Source of the DNA: Chloracidobacterium sp. CP2_5A
GTDB taxonomy: Bacteria; Acidobacteriota; Blastocatellia; Chloracidobacteriales; Chloracidobacteriaceae
Assembly: GCA_002254845.1 (NCBI GenBank)
Contig: NKPT01000002.1
Coordinates: forward strand, 62,001 to 126,000
Length of the DNA stretch: 64,000 bases
Direction: 5' to 3'
Under the pieces are notes generated by a model. The model did not search any database. It was not told the origin of the DNA and was given only the letters and a program-made list of their open reading frames with translations. The translations under genes were made by a program, and so were the position numbers. The number at the start of each line of letters is the position of its first letter. Within the stretch, counting starts at the first letter, position 1. This document shows, piece after piece, positions 38,858 through 47,985 of this stretch.

Positions 38858-41396
38858 CGATCTCCCACCGCTGAAACATCGACCAGCGGCTTTGACCGGC
38901 TTCCGCGCCGCGAATAACGCCGGAGGCGTCCACGTAGAAAACGCGCCGCCCCGTCAGCCCGGGAACGACCGGCGTCGCCAGAATGAAGAAGTCCGCCGGT
39001 CCGGTCGGCGTCGCTTCCGTGACGTAGAGCGTCAGGCGGTAGTCCGACCTGGCGAACATGGCCTCCAGCCCGCTTTCCTGGGCCGGAAGTTGCGCCGACG
39101 TGGCAAAGCGCCCGCCTGAAGCCGCTCGGAAAGCCATTTGCGCGGCGACCAGCCGCTCCAGGCAAGCGATGACCGTTGCCTCGTTGCGGGCTATCAGCTC
39201 GCCCGCCTCCAGCGCCCCGGCGAGCCTGGCGCCGCTCAGGGGAAGCCACTTCAGCCCGGCTTGCGCAGCGGTTCCGCCCCGCAAGCGCAATCGGCGGCTG
39301 GCGAGTCGGCGACCTGTGGCGACGGCCGTCGCTTCCGCCGCGCGCGGCGGGAGGGAGCGCTCGCCCGCGGGAGTCGCCGCCCGCGCCGACTTTATCAGCG
39401 GCGTCCGCGCCGGCGGCAGGCGTTGTGGCGGCGGCTCGGCGGCGGGGGGCGACGACGGGCGCGGCATCGCGCGCGCCGCGATGAGCGGCGGCGGAAGCGG
39501 CGCGGGCGGGCCGCTTGGAAGCTTCAAGTCCGGCGCGCGCGGCGGCGTCAGGCTGGCGACGAGCGGCGGCGAAGTCGGCGCGGCAGGAAGGACAATCCGC
39601 GGCAGTCGCAAGCGATCCAGCGCGGCGACCGCCGCCCGGCGCGCTTCCGGCGACGCATCCTCGCGCGCCGCCTGCCGCAGCGCCGTCGCTGTTTCCGGCG
39701 GAACTTCCCGGAGCGTCGCCAGCAGCGCGAGCGCCTGGGCGCGAACGTCCGGGTCAGCCTCCAGGGGCAATCGCTGGGCCGCCGCGCGGGCGAAGCGGGA
39801 CGGATCGGTCCGCGCCAAGCCCGACAGCGCCGCGCGCCGCGTTTCCGGGTCTTCGTCTTCGAGGGCGGAGAGCAGGTAGTCGGTCGCTTTCGGCGCGTTG
39901 GCGATGATGGTCAGAGCGAGCAGCGCCCCGCGTCGGCGCAGCCGCTCCGGCGCGCGGAGCAGAGCCTCCAGCCGCGGCCCGCTGTCCGCCGCCGCGTTGA
40001 AGAAGCTGGCCAGCGTCGCTCGCTGGGCGAGGGCGTTTTCATAGGTCATCTTCCCAATGGTCTCGACTACGCCAGCAAACGCTTCTTCCGAGCCAAGGCG
40101 GGCCAGCGCAAAGGCGGCGGCGCTCCGCATGGCGCTGTCGTCGGACTGAAGCGCCTCCAGCAGCGCTGGCAGCGCGCGCGGGCCGCCGACGCGGGGCAGC
40201 GCGACGACGGCGACGGCGCGGACAGCCGGGTTGGCGTCCGCCAGCGCCGCCTGAATGGCGGGCAGGGTTCGCTCGTCGCCGATTTTCGCCAGCGATTCGA
40301 GGGCGCGCCGGCGCAGCAGGGCGTCGTCAGCCGCGAGCGTCTGAACCAGCGCGTCGGTGGCGCGGTCATCCTTGAAGTTTCCCAACGCCTGTACGGCGAG
40401 CATTCTGACCAGCGGATCGCCGTCGCGCAGCCCATCCGCCACGGCGTCAAGCGTCCGGGGCAGGGTCAGCGCGCCAAGGGCGTCCACGGCGCGGGCGCGC
40501 ACGCGGGCGTCTTCATCCCGCAGCGCATCGGTTAGCCCGTCAGCGGCCATCTCGTCGCCGATTTTGCCTAGCGCGAACGCGGCGTTCTGGCGGACGACGC
40601 CTTCCCGGTCGCGCAGCGCGTCAAGCAGCGGCAGAACCGCGCGGCGGTCGCGAAAGCGCCCCAGAGCCTCAGCCGCGCTCGCTCGAACAGTTCGCTCCGG
40701 GTCGCGCAACAGCTCGACCACGCTGTCAACGGCGCGCGCGTCGCCGATGGCGCCAAGGGCCGCCGCCGCGCGGCTGCGAACATACAGGTTTGCATCGCTC
40801 AGCGCGCGCTGGAGCGGCTTGACGGCCTCGCCGCGGCCCAGCGCCCCCAGGGCCTCGGCCGCGCTTGCGCGAGCTTCCGCCTCCGCGTCAGCCAGCAGCC
40901 CGACCAGCGCAGGCAGCGCCGCCGCATCGCCCAGCTTGCCAAGCGCCACGGCCGCGGCCCCGCGGACAGTCGGCTCGCTGTCGCGCAGGCGCGGGCGCAG
41001 CGCCGTCGCCGCCTGCGGGCGACCAAGCCGCGCCAAAGCCTGCGCGGCGGCGGCCCGGACATCGGCGCTCGCGTCGTTGAGCGCGGCGATCAGCCCATCA
41101 AGGGCAAGCTCGCTTTTGAGGCTGCCAAGGGCTTCGGCGGCGGCGCTGCGGATCAGAAAATCCCGATCGCCGCGCAGAGCTTCCAGCAGCGGAGCGACTT
41201 GGCGCTCGTCGCCGGAGCGACCGAGTTCCTCGATGGCGCGGCGGCGGGACTCGCGGTCCTGCGCATCGCTCAGGCTGCGCCGCCCATCCTGCGCCGCGAC
41301 CGGCCTCCCGGATGACCACGCGCTGACGGCGACCGCCCCCGCCAAAAACATCCCCAGCATCACGAGCTGCCGAGCTTGAAGTCCGATATGCGACAT
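38829..41396 (-). CDS. Exported HEAT-repeat protein with pseudopilin-like C-terminus
   Basis: An 855-residue protein. ATG 41396 opens a signal peptide (LVMLGMFLAGAVAVSAWSSGRPVAAQ). Residues ~60-590 are about 16-17 HEAT/PBS-lyase repeats of 31 residues with the core VRAAAAEALGxLGD. A Pro-rich linker (~600-690) leads to a ~140-residue domain (RNEATVIACLERLVAAQMAFRAASG, ending GRRVFYVDASGVIRG) that resembles the globular part of type IV pilins/GspG. It probably scaffolds other envelope proteins (inference). It overlaps the glycosyltransferase upstream by 37 bp and is last in the kinase operon. Confidence 0.88.
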   Translation of the reverse strand: MSHIGLQARQLVMLGMFLAGAVAVSAWSSGRPVAAQDGRRSLSDAQDRESRRRAIEELGRSGDERQVAPLLEALRGDRDFLIRSAAAEALGSLKSELALDGLIAALNDASADVRAAAAQALARLGRPQAATALRPRLRDSEPTVRGAAAVALGKLGDAAALPALVGLLADAEAEARASAAEALGALGRGEAVKPLQRALSDANLYVRSRAAAALGAIGDARAVDSVVELLRDPERTVRASAAEALGRFRDRRAVLPLLDALRDREGVVRQNAAFALGKIGDEMAADGLTDALRDEDARVRARAVDALGALTLPRTLDAVADGLRDGDPLVRMLAVQALGNFKDDRATDALVQTLAADDALLRRRALESLAKIGDERTLPAIQAALADANPAVRAVAVVALPRVGGPRALPALLEALQSDDSAMRSAAAFALARLGSEEAFAGVVETIGKMTYENALAQRATLASFFNAAADSGPRLEALLRAPERLRRRGALLALTIIANAPKATDYLLSALEDEDPETRRAALSGLARTDPSRFARAAAQRLPLEADPDVRAQALALLATLREVPPETATALRQAAREDASPEARRAAVAALDRLRLPRIVLPAAPTSPPLVASLTPPRAPDLKLPSGPPAPLPPPLIAARAMPRPSSPPAAEPPPQRLPPARTPLIKSARAATPAGERSLPPRAAEATAVATGRRLASRRLRLRGGTAAQAGLKWLPLSGARLAGALEAGELIARNEATVIACLERLVAAQMAFRAASGGRFATSAQLPAQESGLEAMFARSDYRLTLYVTEATPTGPADFFILATPVVPGLTGRRVFYVDASGVIRGAEAGQSRWSMFQRWEIVSAQSEGAG

Positions 41397-42415
41397 GGCT
41401 GTTTTCCTCGCTCCCAATAGGCGTCCTCGCGACTGGCGTCCTCGCCGACCAAATGCTTGGTCACTTTTCCGAAGCGCCGCGCGATTGCCGCGGCCCGGCG
41501 GGCTTGTCGCCGCCTTTCGACCGGCGCCGGCAGCAGCAGCCGCGCCAGCATCTTGCCCCGCGCGAGCCAGTCGGGCGCGCTCGACCAGCTCGACCAGGCA
41601 AGGGCGGCGGCCCGCCGCCGCGCGCCGGCGCGGGCCAGCGCCTCGGCGTAGGTCCACGTTAGCTCGCGGTTGGCGCGTCGCAGCTCGGCTTCGGATAAGC
41701 CCATCCACGCTGCTGTCCGCGCCTGCGCGGCCAGCGTTTCCTCAAGCATGAAGCTCGCGTCCCGGCTTGTATTGCGCCCGTGACGCCGCCAGGCGGCGCG
41801 CGCTTCCAGGTCAAGGGCGAAGTCGCCAAGGCGGCACAGGCGCAGATACAGCTCGTAGTCTTCCAGGCGGGCTTGCTCGTTCCAGCCGAATCGCGCCAGC
41901 GCGGAGGCTCGATACATGACGGTGGCGCTCATCGGCGCGCCGCCGCGCAGGAGCATGGCGCGCGCGTCGCCGTCCGCGTAGCGCGCCCACCAGCGCGTGT
42001 CGTCCACGATGTCGTCGTCGGCGTTGACGACCAGGGCGTGACCGTAAGCCAGAACGGCTTGCGGGCGCGCTTCCAGCATCGCCGCCCGCGTCGCCAGAAA
42101 ATCAGGCAGCCAGAGGTCATCCGAGCCAAGGTAGGCGAAATGGGGCGCGTCGCAGTGGCTGAGGGCTTCATTGAGCGTCGCGCACAAGCCCCGGTTGACG
42201 GCATGGACGACCAGCTCGCAGGGAAACGGGCAATCAGTCAGCGTTTCGGCGATGACGCGGGCCGAGTCGTCGGGCGAGGCGTCGTCAATGACAAGCAGCT
42301 TGGCCGGCGGCCGGGTTTGGCGAAAAATTGAGCGCAGCGTTTGCGCGACAAAGCGGGCGTGCCCGAACGAGGGAACGGCGACGAAGACGCTATCGGCCGG
42401 CGCGGCAGCGGTCAC
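41360..42415 (-). CDS. Family 2 glycosyltransferase
   Basis: A 351-residue GT-A transferase. VFVAVPSFGHARFVAQTLRSIFRQT and LLVIDDASPDDSARVI bind the nucleotide sugar, YLGSDDLWLPDFL holds the DxD-type metal site, and ARLEDYELYLRLCRLGDF is the acceptor-side ED motif. No transmembrane segment is seen. It overlaps the GT4 gene by 4 bp (ATGA) and the HEAT-repeat start by 37 bp. It likely adds sugars to a cell-surface glycan together with the GT4 enzyme. Confidence 0.92.
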   Translation of the reverse strand: MTAAAPADSVFVAVPSFGHARFVAQTLRSIFRQTRPPAKLLVIDDASPDDSARVIAETLTDCPFPCELVVHAVNRGLCATLNEALSHCDAPHFAYLGSDDLWLPDFLATRAAMLEARPQAVLAYGHALVVNADDDIVDDTRWWARYADGDARAMLLRGGAPMSATVMYRASALARFGWNEQARLEDYELYLRLCRLGDFALDLEARAAWRRHGRNTSRDASFMLEETLAAQARTAAWMGLSEAELRRANRELTWTYAEALARAGARRRAAALAWSSWSSAPDWLARGKMLARLLLPAPVERRRQARRAAAIARRFGKVTKHLVGEDASREDAYWERGKQPCRISDFKLGSS

Positions 42416-43491
42416 GAGGCAAGCACCTGGTCGTAGAAATCGCGCAACCGAGCGAGGTACGCCGGCAAAGTATAACGCCCCCGCGCATAGGCTTGTCCAC
42501 GCGTGGCCAGCGCGCGGCGGTAAGTCGCGTCATCCAGCAGCCGGTTCAGAACGCGGGCGCAGTCGGCCGCGTCCCCGGCGCGAAAGAGCGCGGCGGCCGC
42601 GCCGTTGTCGGCGACTTCGCGCAGGGCTGGAATATCCGAAGCCGCGCAGGGCAGCCCGGCCAGCATGGCTTCCGCCAACGCGATGCCGAAGGTGTCGCTC
42701 CGCGAGGAAAGGGCGAAAACATCCAGCCTCGGCAGAACCTCGGCGGCTGGGCGGCTGCCCAAAAAGCGAACGCGATGCAGCAGGCCGGCGCGCGCGCAGA
42801 GTTCTCGGGCTTCGCGGTGCAGCCGTTCGTCCTGGGCCGCGCCGGCGAAGACGCACTGCGCCGCCGGATGGCGCGCAAAGACTTCCGGCAGGGCGCGGCA
42901 CAGGGTAGCGTGATCCTTGACGGGCGTGAAGTTGGCGATCATGCCAAGCGTTGGCCCGCCCGTCGCCTCCCAGCCGCTGGCCAGCGCCGGCGGAAGGCTG
43001 AAGTCGGGGACGCCATTCGGGAGAACCGTGACCCAGCGGGCGCGGCGAAGCGTTCCGTTAGCTTCGTGCCACTGCCGCGCCGCCTCGGAAACTACCGCGA
43101 CGGCGTCCACGCGCGGCAGGAGAAAATCGAGCGCCCAGCGGTTTTTGGCGTCGTAGGCGAGGTTGTGCAGCGTCAGAACCAGCTTGACCGGCAGCCCGCG
43201 CCGCGCCCGCCACGCATGGAGCGCCTCAACCGCCTGGTTGGCGTGGACGAGCGCGATGTCGCGGGTCCGCAGGAGTCGGCGCAGCCACCCGACGAGGAGC
43301 GGGTCAAAGGGCGCGCGTCGCTTTCGGAAAAATGAGCGCGGCAGGCCCCGAAAGGCGTCCGCGAAACTGCCATCGCCAAAGCCGGCGACATAGGCTTCAA
43401 TGCCGGCCTCATCCGCTTTGTGACAGGTGGCGAGGGTCAGCGTTTCAACGCCGCCCCGGTTGAGCGAGTCGATCAAATAGAGAACGCGCAA
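42412..43491 (-). CDS. Family 4 glycosyltransferase
   Basis: A 359-residue GT-B transferase. Residues ~1-165 are the acceptor Rossmann domain (VLYLIDSLNRGGVETLTL). The donor domain has GMIANFTPVKDHATLCRAL, RVRFLGSRPAAEVLPRLDVFALSSRSDTFGIALAEAMLAGLPCAASDI, with the E-x7-E signature. It is co-transcribed with the kinase (30-bp gap) and GT2 (4-bp overlap). Confidence 0.93.
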   Translation of the reverse strand: MRVLYLIDSLNRGGVETLTLATCHKADEAGIEAYVAGFGDGSFADAFRGLPRSFFRKRRAPFDPLLVGWLRRLLRTRDIALVHANQAVEALHAWRARRGLPVKLVLTLHNLAYDAKNRWALDFLLPRVDAVAVVSEAARQWHEANGTLRRARWVTVLPNGVPDFSLPPALASGWEATGGPTLGMIANFTPVKDHATLCRALPEVFARHPAAQCVFAGAAQDERLHREARELCARAGLLHRVRFLGSRPAAEVLPRLDVFALSSRSDTFGIALAEAMLAGLPCAASDIPALREVADNGAAAALFRAGDAADCARVLNRLLDDATYRRALATRGQAYARGRYTLPAYLARLRDFYDQVLAS

Positions 43492-43521
43492 GGTTCCGGG
43501 CGAAGCGAGCGGGGCGGCGGC

Positions 43522-46098
43522 TCACGCCGTGGCGTCGCCGCCTATCGGGAGCGCGGCGGGCGCGTTGAGGAAGGGCTGCATGAGCCGCTCCCAGCTTTGC
43601 CGAATCGGCTCGACGATAGCCTGAAACGTCGGCGTCTCGCGCAGCCGCGCCCAGTCGGGATTCGAGATGAACCACGGATAGTTTTCATTGCCCAGCGCCG
43701 TGGCGCGGCGCAGCCAGCGCAGGGCGTCGGCGTCGTCGCCCAGCGCAGCGTAAAGCGTCGCCAGCCAATAGGCCGCGTCGCCGTCGGCGTTGGCGATTTC
43801 GCGCACCGCGTCGTTAATCAGCGCGCGGGCGCGATCCGGCTGTCCCTCGATGACAAAGCCCAGAGCGTAAATCGGGCGAAACGCATGGAGGTCGGGGTTG
43901 CGCTCGAACAGCTCCCGAAACGTCCGCGCCGATTCCTCGTGGCGCCCCTGATAGTAAAGGACCTGCCCGAGCACCATCGTGGCGAACGGATGATTCGGCT
44001 CGACGAACAGCGCCCCGTCGAGATGCTCATGGGCCTCGTCGTAGTGCCCTTGATACAGGGCGATCCGCGCCCGGTTGTAGGAAACGCGAACGACGTCGGT
44101 CGGATCAAGCCGGAGGCAGGCGTCATATTCGGCAAGGGCCGGGCCGTAGAGACCATCCCACCGGTGTAAGTAGGCGGCGGTGTTATGCGCGGCCGGGTCG
44201 TTGGGCGCAATCGCCAGCATCCGCCGGGCTTGCTCGCGGGCGCGGACTTTTTCGCCCTTGAGCAAGTAGTAGTAAACCATGTTGATTTGCGGCTCGATGA
44301 GCGAGTCATCGAGCGCCAGCGCCTGCCGGAAGCGCTCGGAGGCGCGCTCGAAATACAGCCCGCCGCCAATCCCCTTCAGCACATACTCAACGTAGCACAG
44401 ACCCATTCCAGAGTGGGCCAGCGCGAAGTTGGGATCGCAGGCCAGCGCGTTTTCAAACATCTCGGTCGCAGCGCTGAAGTCGTCCTTGAGCATGGTCTGC
44501 CGAAACCGCTGGAGCTGGTTGCGCCCGCGCAGGTAGTACTCGAAGGCCTCGGCGTTGCGGGTGGTCGGCTTAGCGATGCGCTCCTGCTCGGTTTGACTGA
44601 TGCGGACGCGCAGTTCCTCGCAGATTTTCTGCGCCAGCGTATCCTGGAGCGTAATAAGGTCTTGGGCGTCAAGGTCAATCTTGTCGCTCCAGAGAATTTC
44701 GCCCGTATGAACGTCAATCAGTTGCGGCGTCACGCGCAGGCGATGGCCAGACTTGACATAGGCGCTCGTCATCACGGCGTCAACCTGCAACTCATTGCCG
44801 ACATAAATAGGGTCAAGATCGCGCCCCTGGTACTTCGACATATAGCTCGACGGGCGCACGACAATCGACTTCAGCCCGGCCAGCTCCGTGATGACGCTGT
44901 CAGCTAGCGAGAAGCTGTAGAAATCCGTTTGCGGGTCGCCGCTCAAGTTGCGGAAGGGCAGGATGGCGATAGAGCGCTTGTCAGAGGTTCGCCACGAGCT
45001 GGGCATCGAGTCGCGGAGCGCGTGGCCTTTGTCGGCAATATCCTCGGCTTTCCTCTCGAGGCTTTCGACCGTCGGCTCGGCCGGCCCGCGAGACGCGGGC
45101 GGCGGCGTTGTCGGCTGGCTGGTTGCGGGGCGATCCGACGCGCCGCGCAGGCGGCTGATGAGGCGGCCGACGACGCCGCCGGTGAGCCAGTTGCCGCGCT
45201 CATGACGCGGCGCAACCATCGGGAGCAGGGAATCGTCCGTCAGAGGCTGACCCAGCTGCATCTGAACTGCGCGCAGCAGCTGCTTGAGCTCAGCCTGGAA
45301 GTCGCGCATGGTCTGGTAGCGCGCCGCGACTTCCTTGGCCGTCGCCTTTTCAAGGATGGACTGGAGACGCTCGGGAGCCGCCGGGTTGACGGCGGACAAC
45401 TGCGGCAGCGGCTCGTGCATGATGGCGTGCATCACGTCCACGCTGCTTTTGCCCTGAAACGGAAGTCGTCCGGCGGCCATTTCATAAATGACGATGCCCA
45501 GCGAGAACACGTCGGAGCGGGCGTCGATTATCCCGCCGCGGGCCTGCTCCGGCGACATGTAGCCCGCGGTGCCGAAGGGCACGCCCGCCTGCGTCAGCTC
45601 CATCACGGATTCGTCGCCGATGGTTTTGGTGGTCGCCTTGGCGAGCCCGAAGTCAAGAATTTTGGCCTGCCCGCGCTCATTGACGATGACATTGGTGGCC
45701 TTGACATCGCGGTGGATGACGCCCCGCTCGTGAGCGGCGGCCAGGGCGTCGGCAAGCTGGACGGCAATCGAGAGCGCGCTTTCCATCTCCAGCGCCCGCC
45801 CGCGCACCATTTGCTTGAGGCGCTTGCCTTCGAGGTACTGCATGACGATGAAGTGCAGCCCGCGATCCTCGTTAATTTCGTAAACAGTGCAGATGTTGGG
45901 GTGGTCAAGCGCGGAGGCGAGCTGGGCCTCGCGCAAAAACCGCTTGCGGGTTTTCTCGTCGGCTACCAGCTCAGCCGGCAGAATCTTGATGGCGACGACG
46001 CGCCGCAGGCGGGTGTCCTCCGCCTGATAGACTTCGCCTTGCCCACCTTCGCCGATTTTCTTGAGCAGCTTGTAGTGGAGTAGGTAGGTGCCAATCAT
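43522..46098 (-). CDS. Soluble Ser/Thr protein kinase with FlgO-like and TPR domains
   Basis: An 858-residue Hanks-type kinase. G-loop GEGGQGEVY (16-24), catalytic Lys38, HRDVKATN (129-136), DFG 149-151, activation loop TQAGVPFGTAGYMSPEQARG. After a linker (~310-375) comes a domain opening IAILPFRNLSGDPQTDFYSFSLADSVITELA, the type found with adenylate cyclases and CsgG/FlgO-like proteins, ending near residue 490. TPRs fill ~500-835 (for example AHNTAAYLHRWDGLYGPALAEYDACLRLDPTD). There is no transmembrane helix, so the protein is cytosolic. The operon continues with two glycosyltransferases and the HEAT-repeat protein, implying control of surface-glycan or envelope assembly. ATG 46098 is preceded by GGTGGA. 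Confidence 0.92.
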   Translation of the reverse strand: MIGTYLLHYKLLKKIGEGGQGEVYQAEDTRLRRVVAIKILPAELVADEKTRKRFLREAQLASALDHPNICTVYEINEDRGLHFIVMQYLEGKRLKQMVRGRALEMESALSIAVQLADALAAAHERGVIHRDVKATNVIVNERGQAKILDFGLAKATTKTIGDESVMELTQAGVPFGTAGYMSPEQARGGIIDARSDVFSLGIVIYEMAAGRLPFQGKSSVDVMHAIMHEPLPQLSAVNPAAPERLQSILEKATAKEVAARYQTMRDFQAELKQLLRAVQMQLGQPLTDDSLLPMVAPRHERGNWLTGGVVGRLISRLRGASDRPATSQPTTPPPASRGPAEPTVESLERKAEDIADKGHALRDSMPSSWRTSDKRSIAILPFRNLSGDPQTDFYSFSLADSVITELAGLKSIVVRPSSYMSKYQGRDLDPIYVGNELQVDAVMTSAYVKSGHRLRVTPQLIDVHTGEILWSDKIDLDAQDLITLQDTLAQKICEELRVRISQTEQERIAKPTTRNAEAFEYYLRGRNQLQRFRQTMLKDDFSAATEMFENALACDPNFALAHSGMGLCYVEYVLKGIGGGLYFERASERFRQALALDDSLIEPQINMVYYYLLKGEKVRAREQARRMLAIAPNDPAAHNTAAYLHRWDGLYGPALAEYDACLRLDPTDVVRVSYNRARIALYQGHYDEAHEHLDGALFVEPNHPFATMVLGQVLYYQGRHEESARTFRELFERNPDLHAFRPIYALGFVIEGQPDRARALINDAVREIANADGDAAYWLATLYAALGDDADALRWLRRATALGNENYPWFISNPDWARLRETPTFQAIVEPIRQSWERLMQPFLNAPAALPIGGDATA

Positions 46099-46258
46099 AC
46101 GTCCACCGTCACGTAGTGACGCGCGCGCCAGAAACCAGCCCAACGCGTCGAGCGAGACGCAATCGCGAATACAGCAGCCTGCGCGGTGTGTGGTCAGCTT
46201 TGCCTCATCGACGAGGCGATACTAGATGATTCGCCGCGGCTTTTCCACTGGAAACCGA

Positions 46259-46278
46259 CGCCCCGTCCGGACGGGGCG
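46259..46278. other. 20-bp perfect palindrome, GC-rich
   Basis: Arms CGCCCCGT and ACGGGGCG with the self-complementary centre CCGG form an 8-bp stem. It lies downstream of purF on the minus strand. It could be a transcript-end hairpin without a U-tract, or an operator. Confidence 0.4.
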
Positions 46279-46398
46279 GAGCGCCCGGGCCCGAGCATTG
46301 GCCAGAGCGCGCTTGACCGCAAGAGCAAGAGAGCAAAGAGAAGCGGCGATGACGGCCTTTCGGGGCGTTTCCGCGCGAGATCCATCGCCGGTTGCCGC

Positions 46399-46422
46399 AT
46401 CGCCCTGACTATCGCCCTGACT
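46399..46422. repeat. 12-bp perfect tandem duplication
   Basis: Two identical copies of ATCGCCCTGACT, 49 bp past the purF stop. Confidence 0.93.
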
Positions 46423-46470
46423 CAGGAGCGAAGCGGGCGGCCGCCAAGCGAAAGACAAGCCAGCGCGGCG

Positions 46471-47886
46471 CTAGCCGCCGCCGCTCCGCCCAACGGCGCG
46501 CAGGGGAACAGGCAATGGATACTTGCCGGTGTAGCAGGCTGTGCAAAACTCAAGCCCCTCGTCCGCGCCGCACGCCGCCAGCAGCCCCTCCTGACTCAAA
46601 TAGCCTAGGCTGTCCGCGTTGATGAACCGCCGGATGTCCTCGATGGATTGGCTCGCGGCAATCAGCTCCGCGCGGGAGGGCGTGTCCACGCCGTAGTAGC
46701 ACGGCGAAATCGTCGGCGGGCAGCTAATCCGCAAGTGCACTTCCCGCGCGCCGGCCTGGCGGATCATCTCGACGATTTTTCGGCTGGTCGTGCCCCGCAC
46801 GAGCGAGTCGTCCACGAGCACGACGCGCCGCCCTTCAATCAAATCGCGCACCGGGTTGAGCTTGACCTTGACGCCGAAGTTGCGGATGGATTGCGCCGGC
46901 TCGATAAACGTCCGCCCAATGTAGTGATTCCGCACCAGCCCGAACCGGAAGTTGATGCCCGACTGAGCGGCGTAGCCAATCGCCGCCGCAACGCCGGAAT
47001 CCGGCACCGGAACGACAATGTCCGCTTCCACCGGCTGCTCGCGCGCCAACTGCTTGCCCATTTTGTGGCGGCTTTTGTTGACGCTGCGCCCGTAAATGCG
47101 GCTGTCAGGGCGAGCGAAATACACGTGCTCAAAGATGCAAAAGGCTGGCGTTTGCGCCGGGAGCGGCTGTTCGGACTGCGCGCCCCGGCGATTGACCGCC
47201 AGGATTTCCCCCGGCGCGATGTCGCGCAGGTAGGTCGCGCCAATCAGATCGAAGGCGCAGGTTTCCGAAGCTACGACGTAGGCGCCATCCAGCTCGCCGA
47301 GACAAAGCGGACGAAAGCCGCGCGGGTCGCGCACGATGAACAGGCGGTCCGGCGTGAGAATGAGGATTGAATAAGCTCCTTCGAGGTCACGAAAGACGTC
47401 GACGATGGCTTCCCGAAGGTCGTCCTGGCGCGAGCGGGCGAGCCGGTGCAGCACCACCTCGGTGTCGCTCGTCGAGGAGAAAATCGCGCCTGCGCGCTCC
47501 AGCTCGGCGCGCATCGCGTCGGCGAAGGGAAAGTTGCCATTATGGCAAATAGCGATCTCCCCCCGGTGGCACTTGATGGAAAAGGGCTGAGCCTCGTTGA
47601 GGCTGACTTCGCCGGCGGTTGAGTAACGCACGTGTCCGATGGCGCAGTGACCGGGCAGCCGGATGAGAACCGACTCGGTGAAGACTTCATTGACCTCGCC
47701 CATGCCGCGAATGGCGTGGAGGCGCTCGCCGTCGCTCGTCACAATGCCGACGGATTCCTGCCCGCGATGCTGGAGCGAATACAGCCCAAGGTAGGTTAGG
47801 CGGGCGGCGTCCGGATGCCCCCAGATGCCAAAGACGCCGCACTCTTCCCGCAGCTTGTCATCCATCGTATGCCAGTCGCTCGCCAT
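46471..47886 (-). CDS. purF: Amidophosphoribosyltransferase
   Basis: First committed enzyme of de novo purine synthesis: PRPP + glutamine to phosphoribosylamine. The 471-residue B. subtilis-type enzyme has a short propeptide ending in EE-CGVFG, so Cys16 becomes the N-terminal nucleophile after cleavage. The Ntn domain shows HRGQESVGI and YSTAGEVSLNEAQPF; the PRPP loop is VVLVDDSLVRGTTSRKI. Cysteines for a [4Fe-4S] cluster are retained (FCIFEHVYFARPDS, ISCPPTISPC, FCTAC), which implies O2-sensitive stability as in B. subtilis. It is at the end of the rimP-nusA-infB operon, not with other pur genes. Confidence 0.96.
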   Translation of the reverse strand: MASDWHTMDDKLREECGVFGIWGHPDAARLTYLGLYSLQHRGQESVGIVTSDGERLHAIRGMGEVNEVFTESVLIRLPGHCAIGHVRYSTAGEVSLNEAQPFSIKCHRGEIAICHNGNFPFADAMRAELERAGAIFSSTSDTEVVLHRLARSRQDDLREAIVDVFRDLEGAYSILILTPDRLFIVRDPRGFRPLCLGELDGAYVVASETCAFDLIGATYLRDIAPGEILAVNRRGAQSEQPLPAQTPAFCIFEHVYFARPDSRIYGRSVNKSRHKMGKQLAREQPVEADIVVPVPDSGVAAAIGYAAQSGINFRFGLVRNHYIGRTFIEPAQSIRNFGVKVKLNPVRDLIEGRRVVLVDDSLVRGTTSRKIVEMIRQAGAREVHLRISCPPTISPCYYGVDTPSRAELIAASQSIEDIRRFINADSLGYLSQEGLLAACGADEGLEFCTACYTGKYPLPVPLRAVGRSGGG

Positions 47887-47961
47887 GGCTTTCTAGTCCT
47901 AATCCTGCCGTCCGAGCTCGGCGGGACAAATCCCGCTCGCCGCGCGCGCTCCGGGAATGAG

Positions 47962-47985
47962 CCTTCAGGGAATCCTTCAGGGAAT
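47962..47985. repeat. 12-bp tandem duplication spanning a stop codon
   Basis: Two identical copies of CCTTCAGGGAAT. Read on the minus strand the first copy contains the stop codon of the small membrane protein (47977-47979) and the second copy repeats the Ile-Pro-stop sequence just after it. Confidence 0.93.

Larger units (their letters stand above)
46099..46470. other. 372-bp intergenic region
   Basis: Between purF and the kinase, both minus strand. It contains a 20-bp palindrome (46259-46278) and a 12-bp tandem duplication (46399-46422). No gene, tRNA or clear promoter is seen; the kinase promoter must lie here but is not obvious. Confidence 0.65.

Noticed and set aside
41397-41708. Extension of the HEAT-repeat protein upstream to 41708
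   Set aside because: The extra ~104 residues are Arg/Ala-rich, lie inside the glycosyltransferase gene and would hide a clear signal peptide that starts at 41396.
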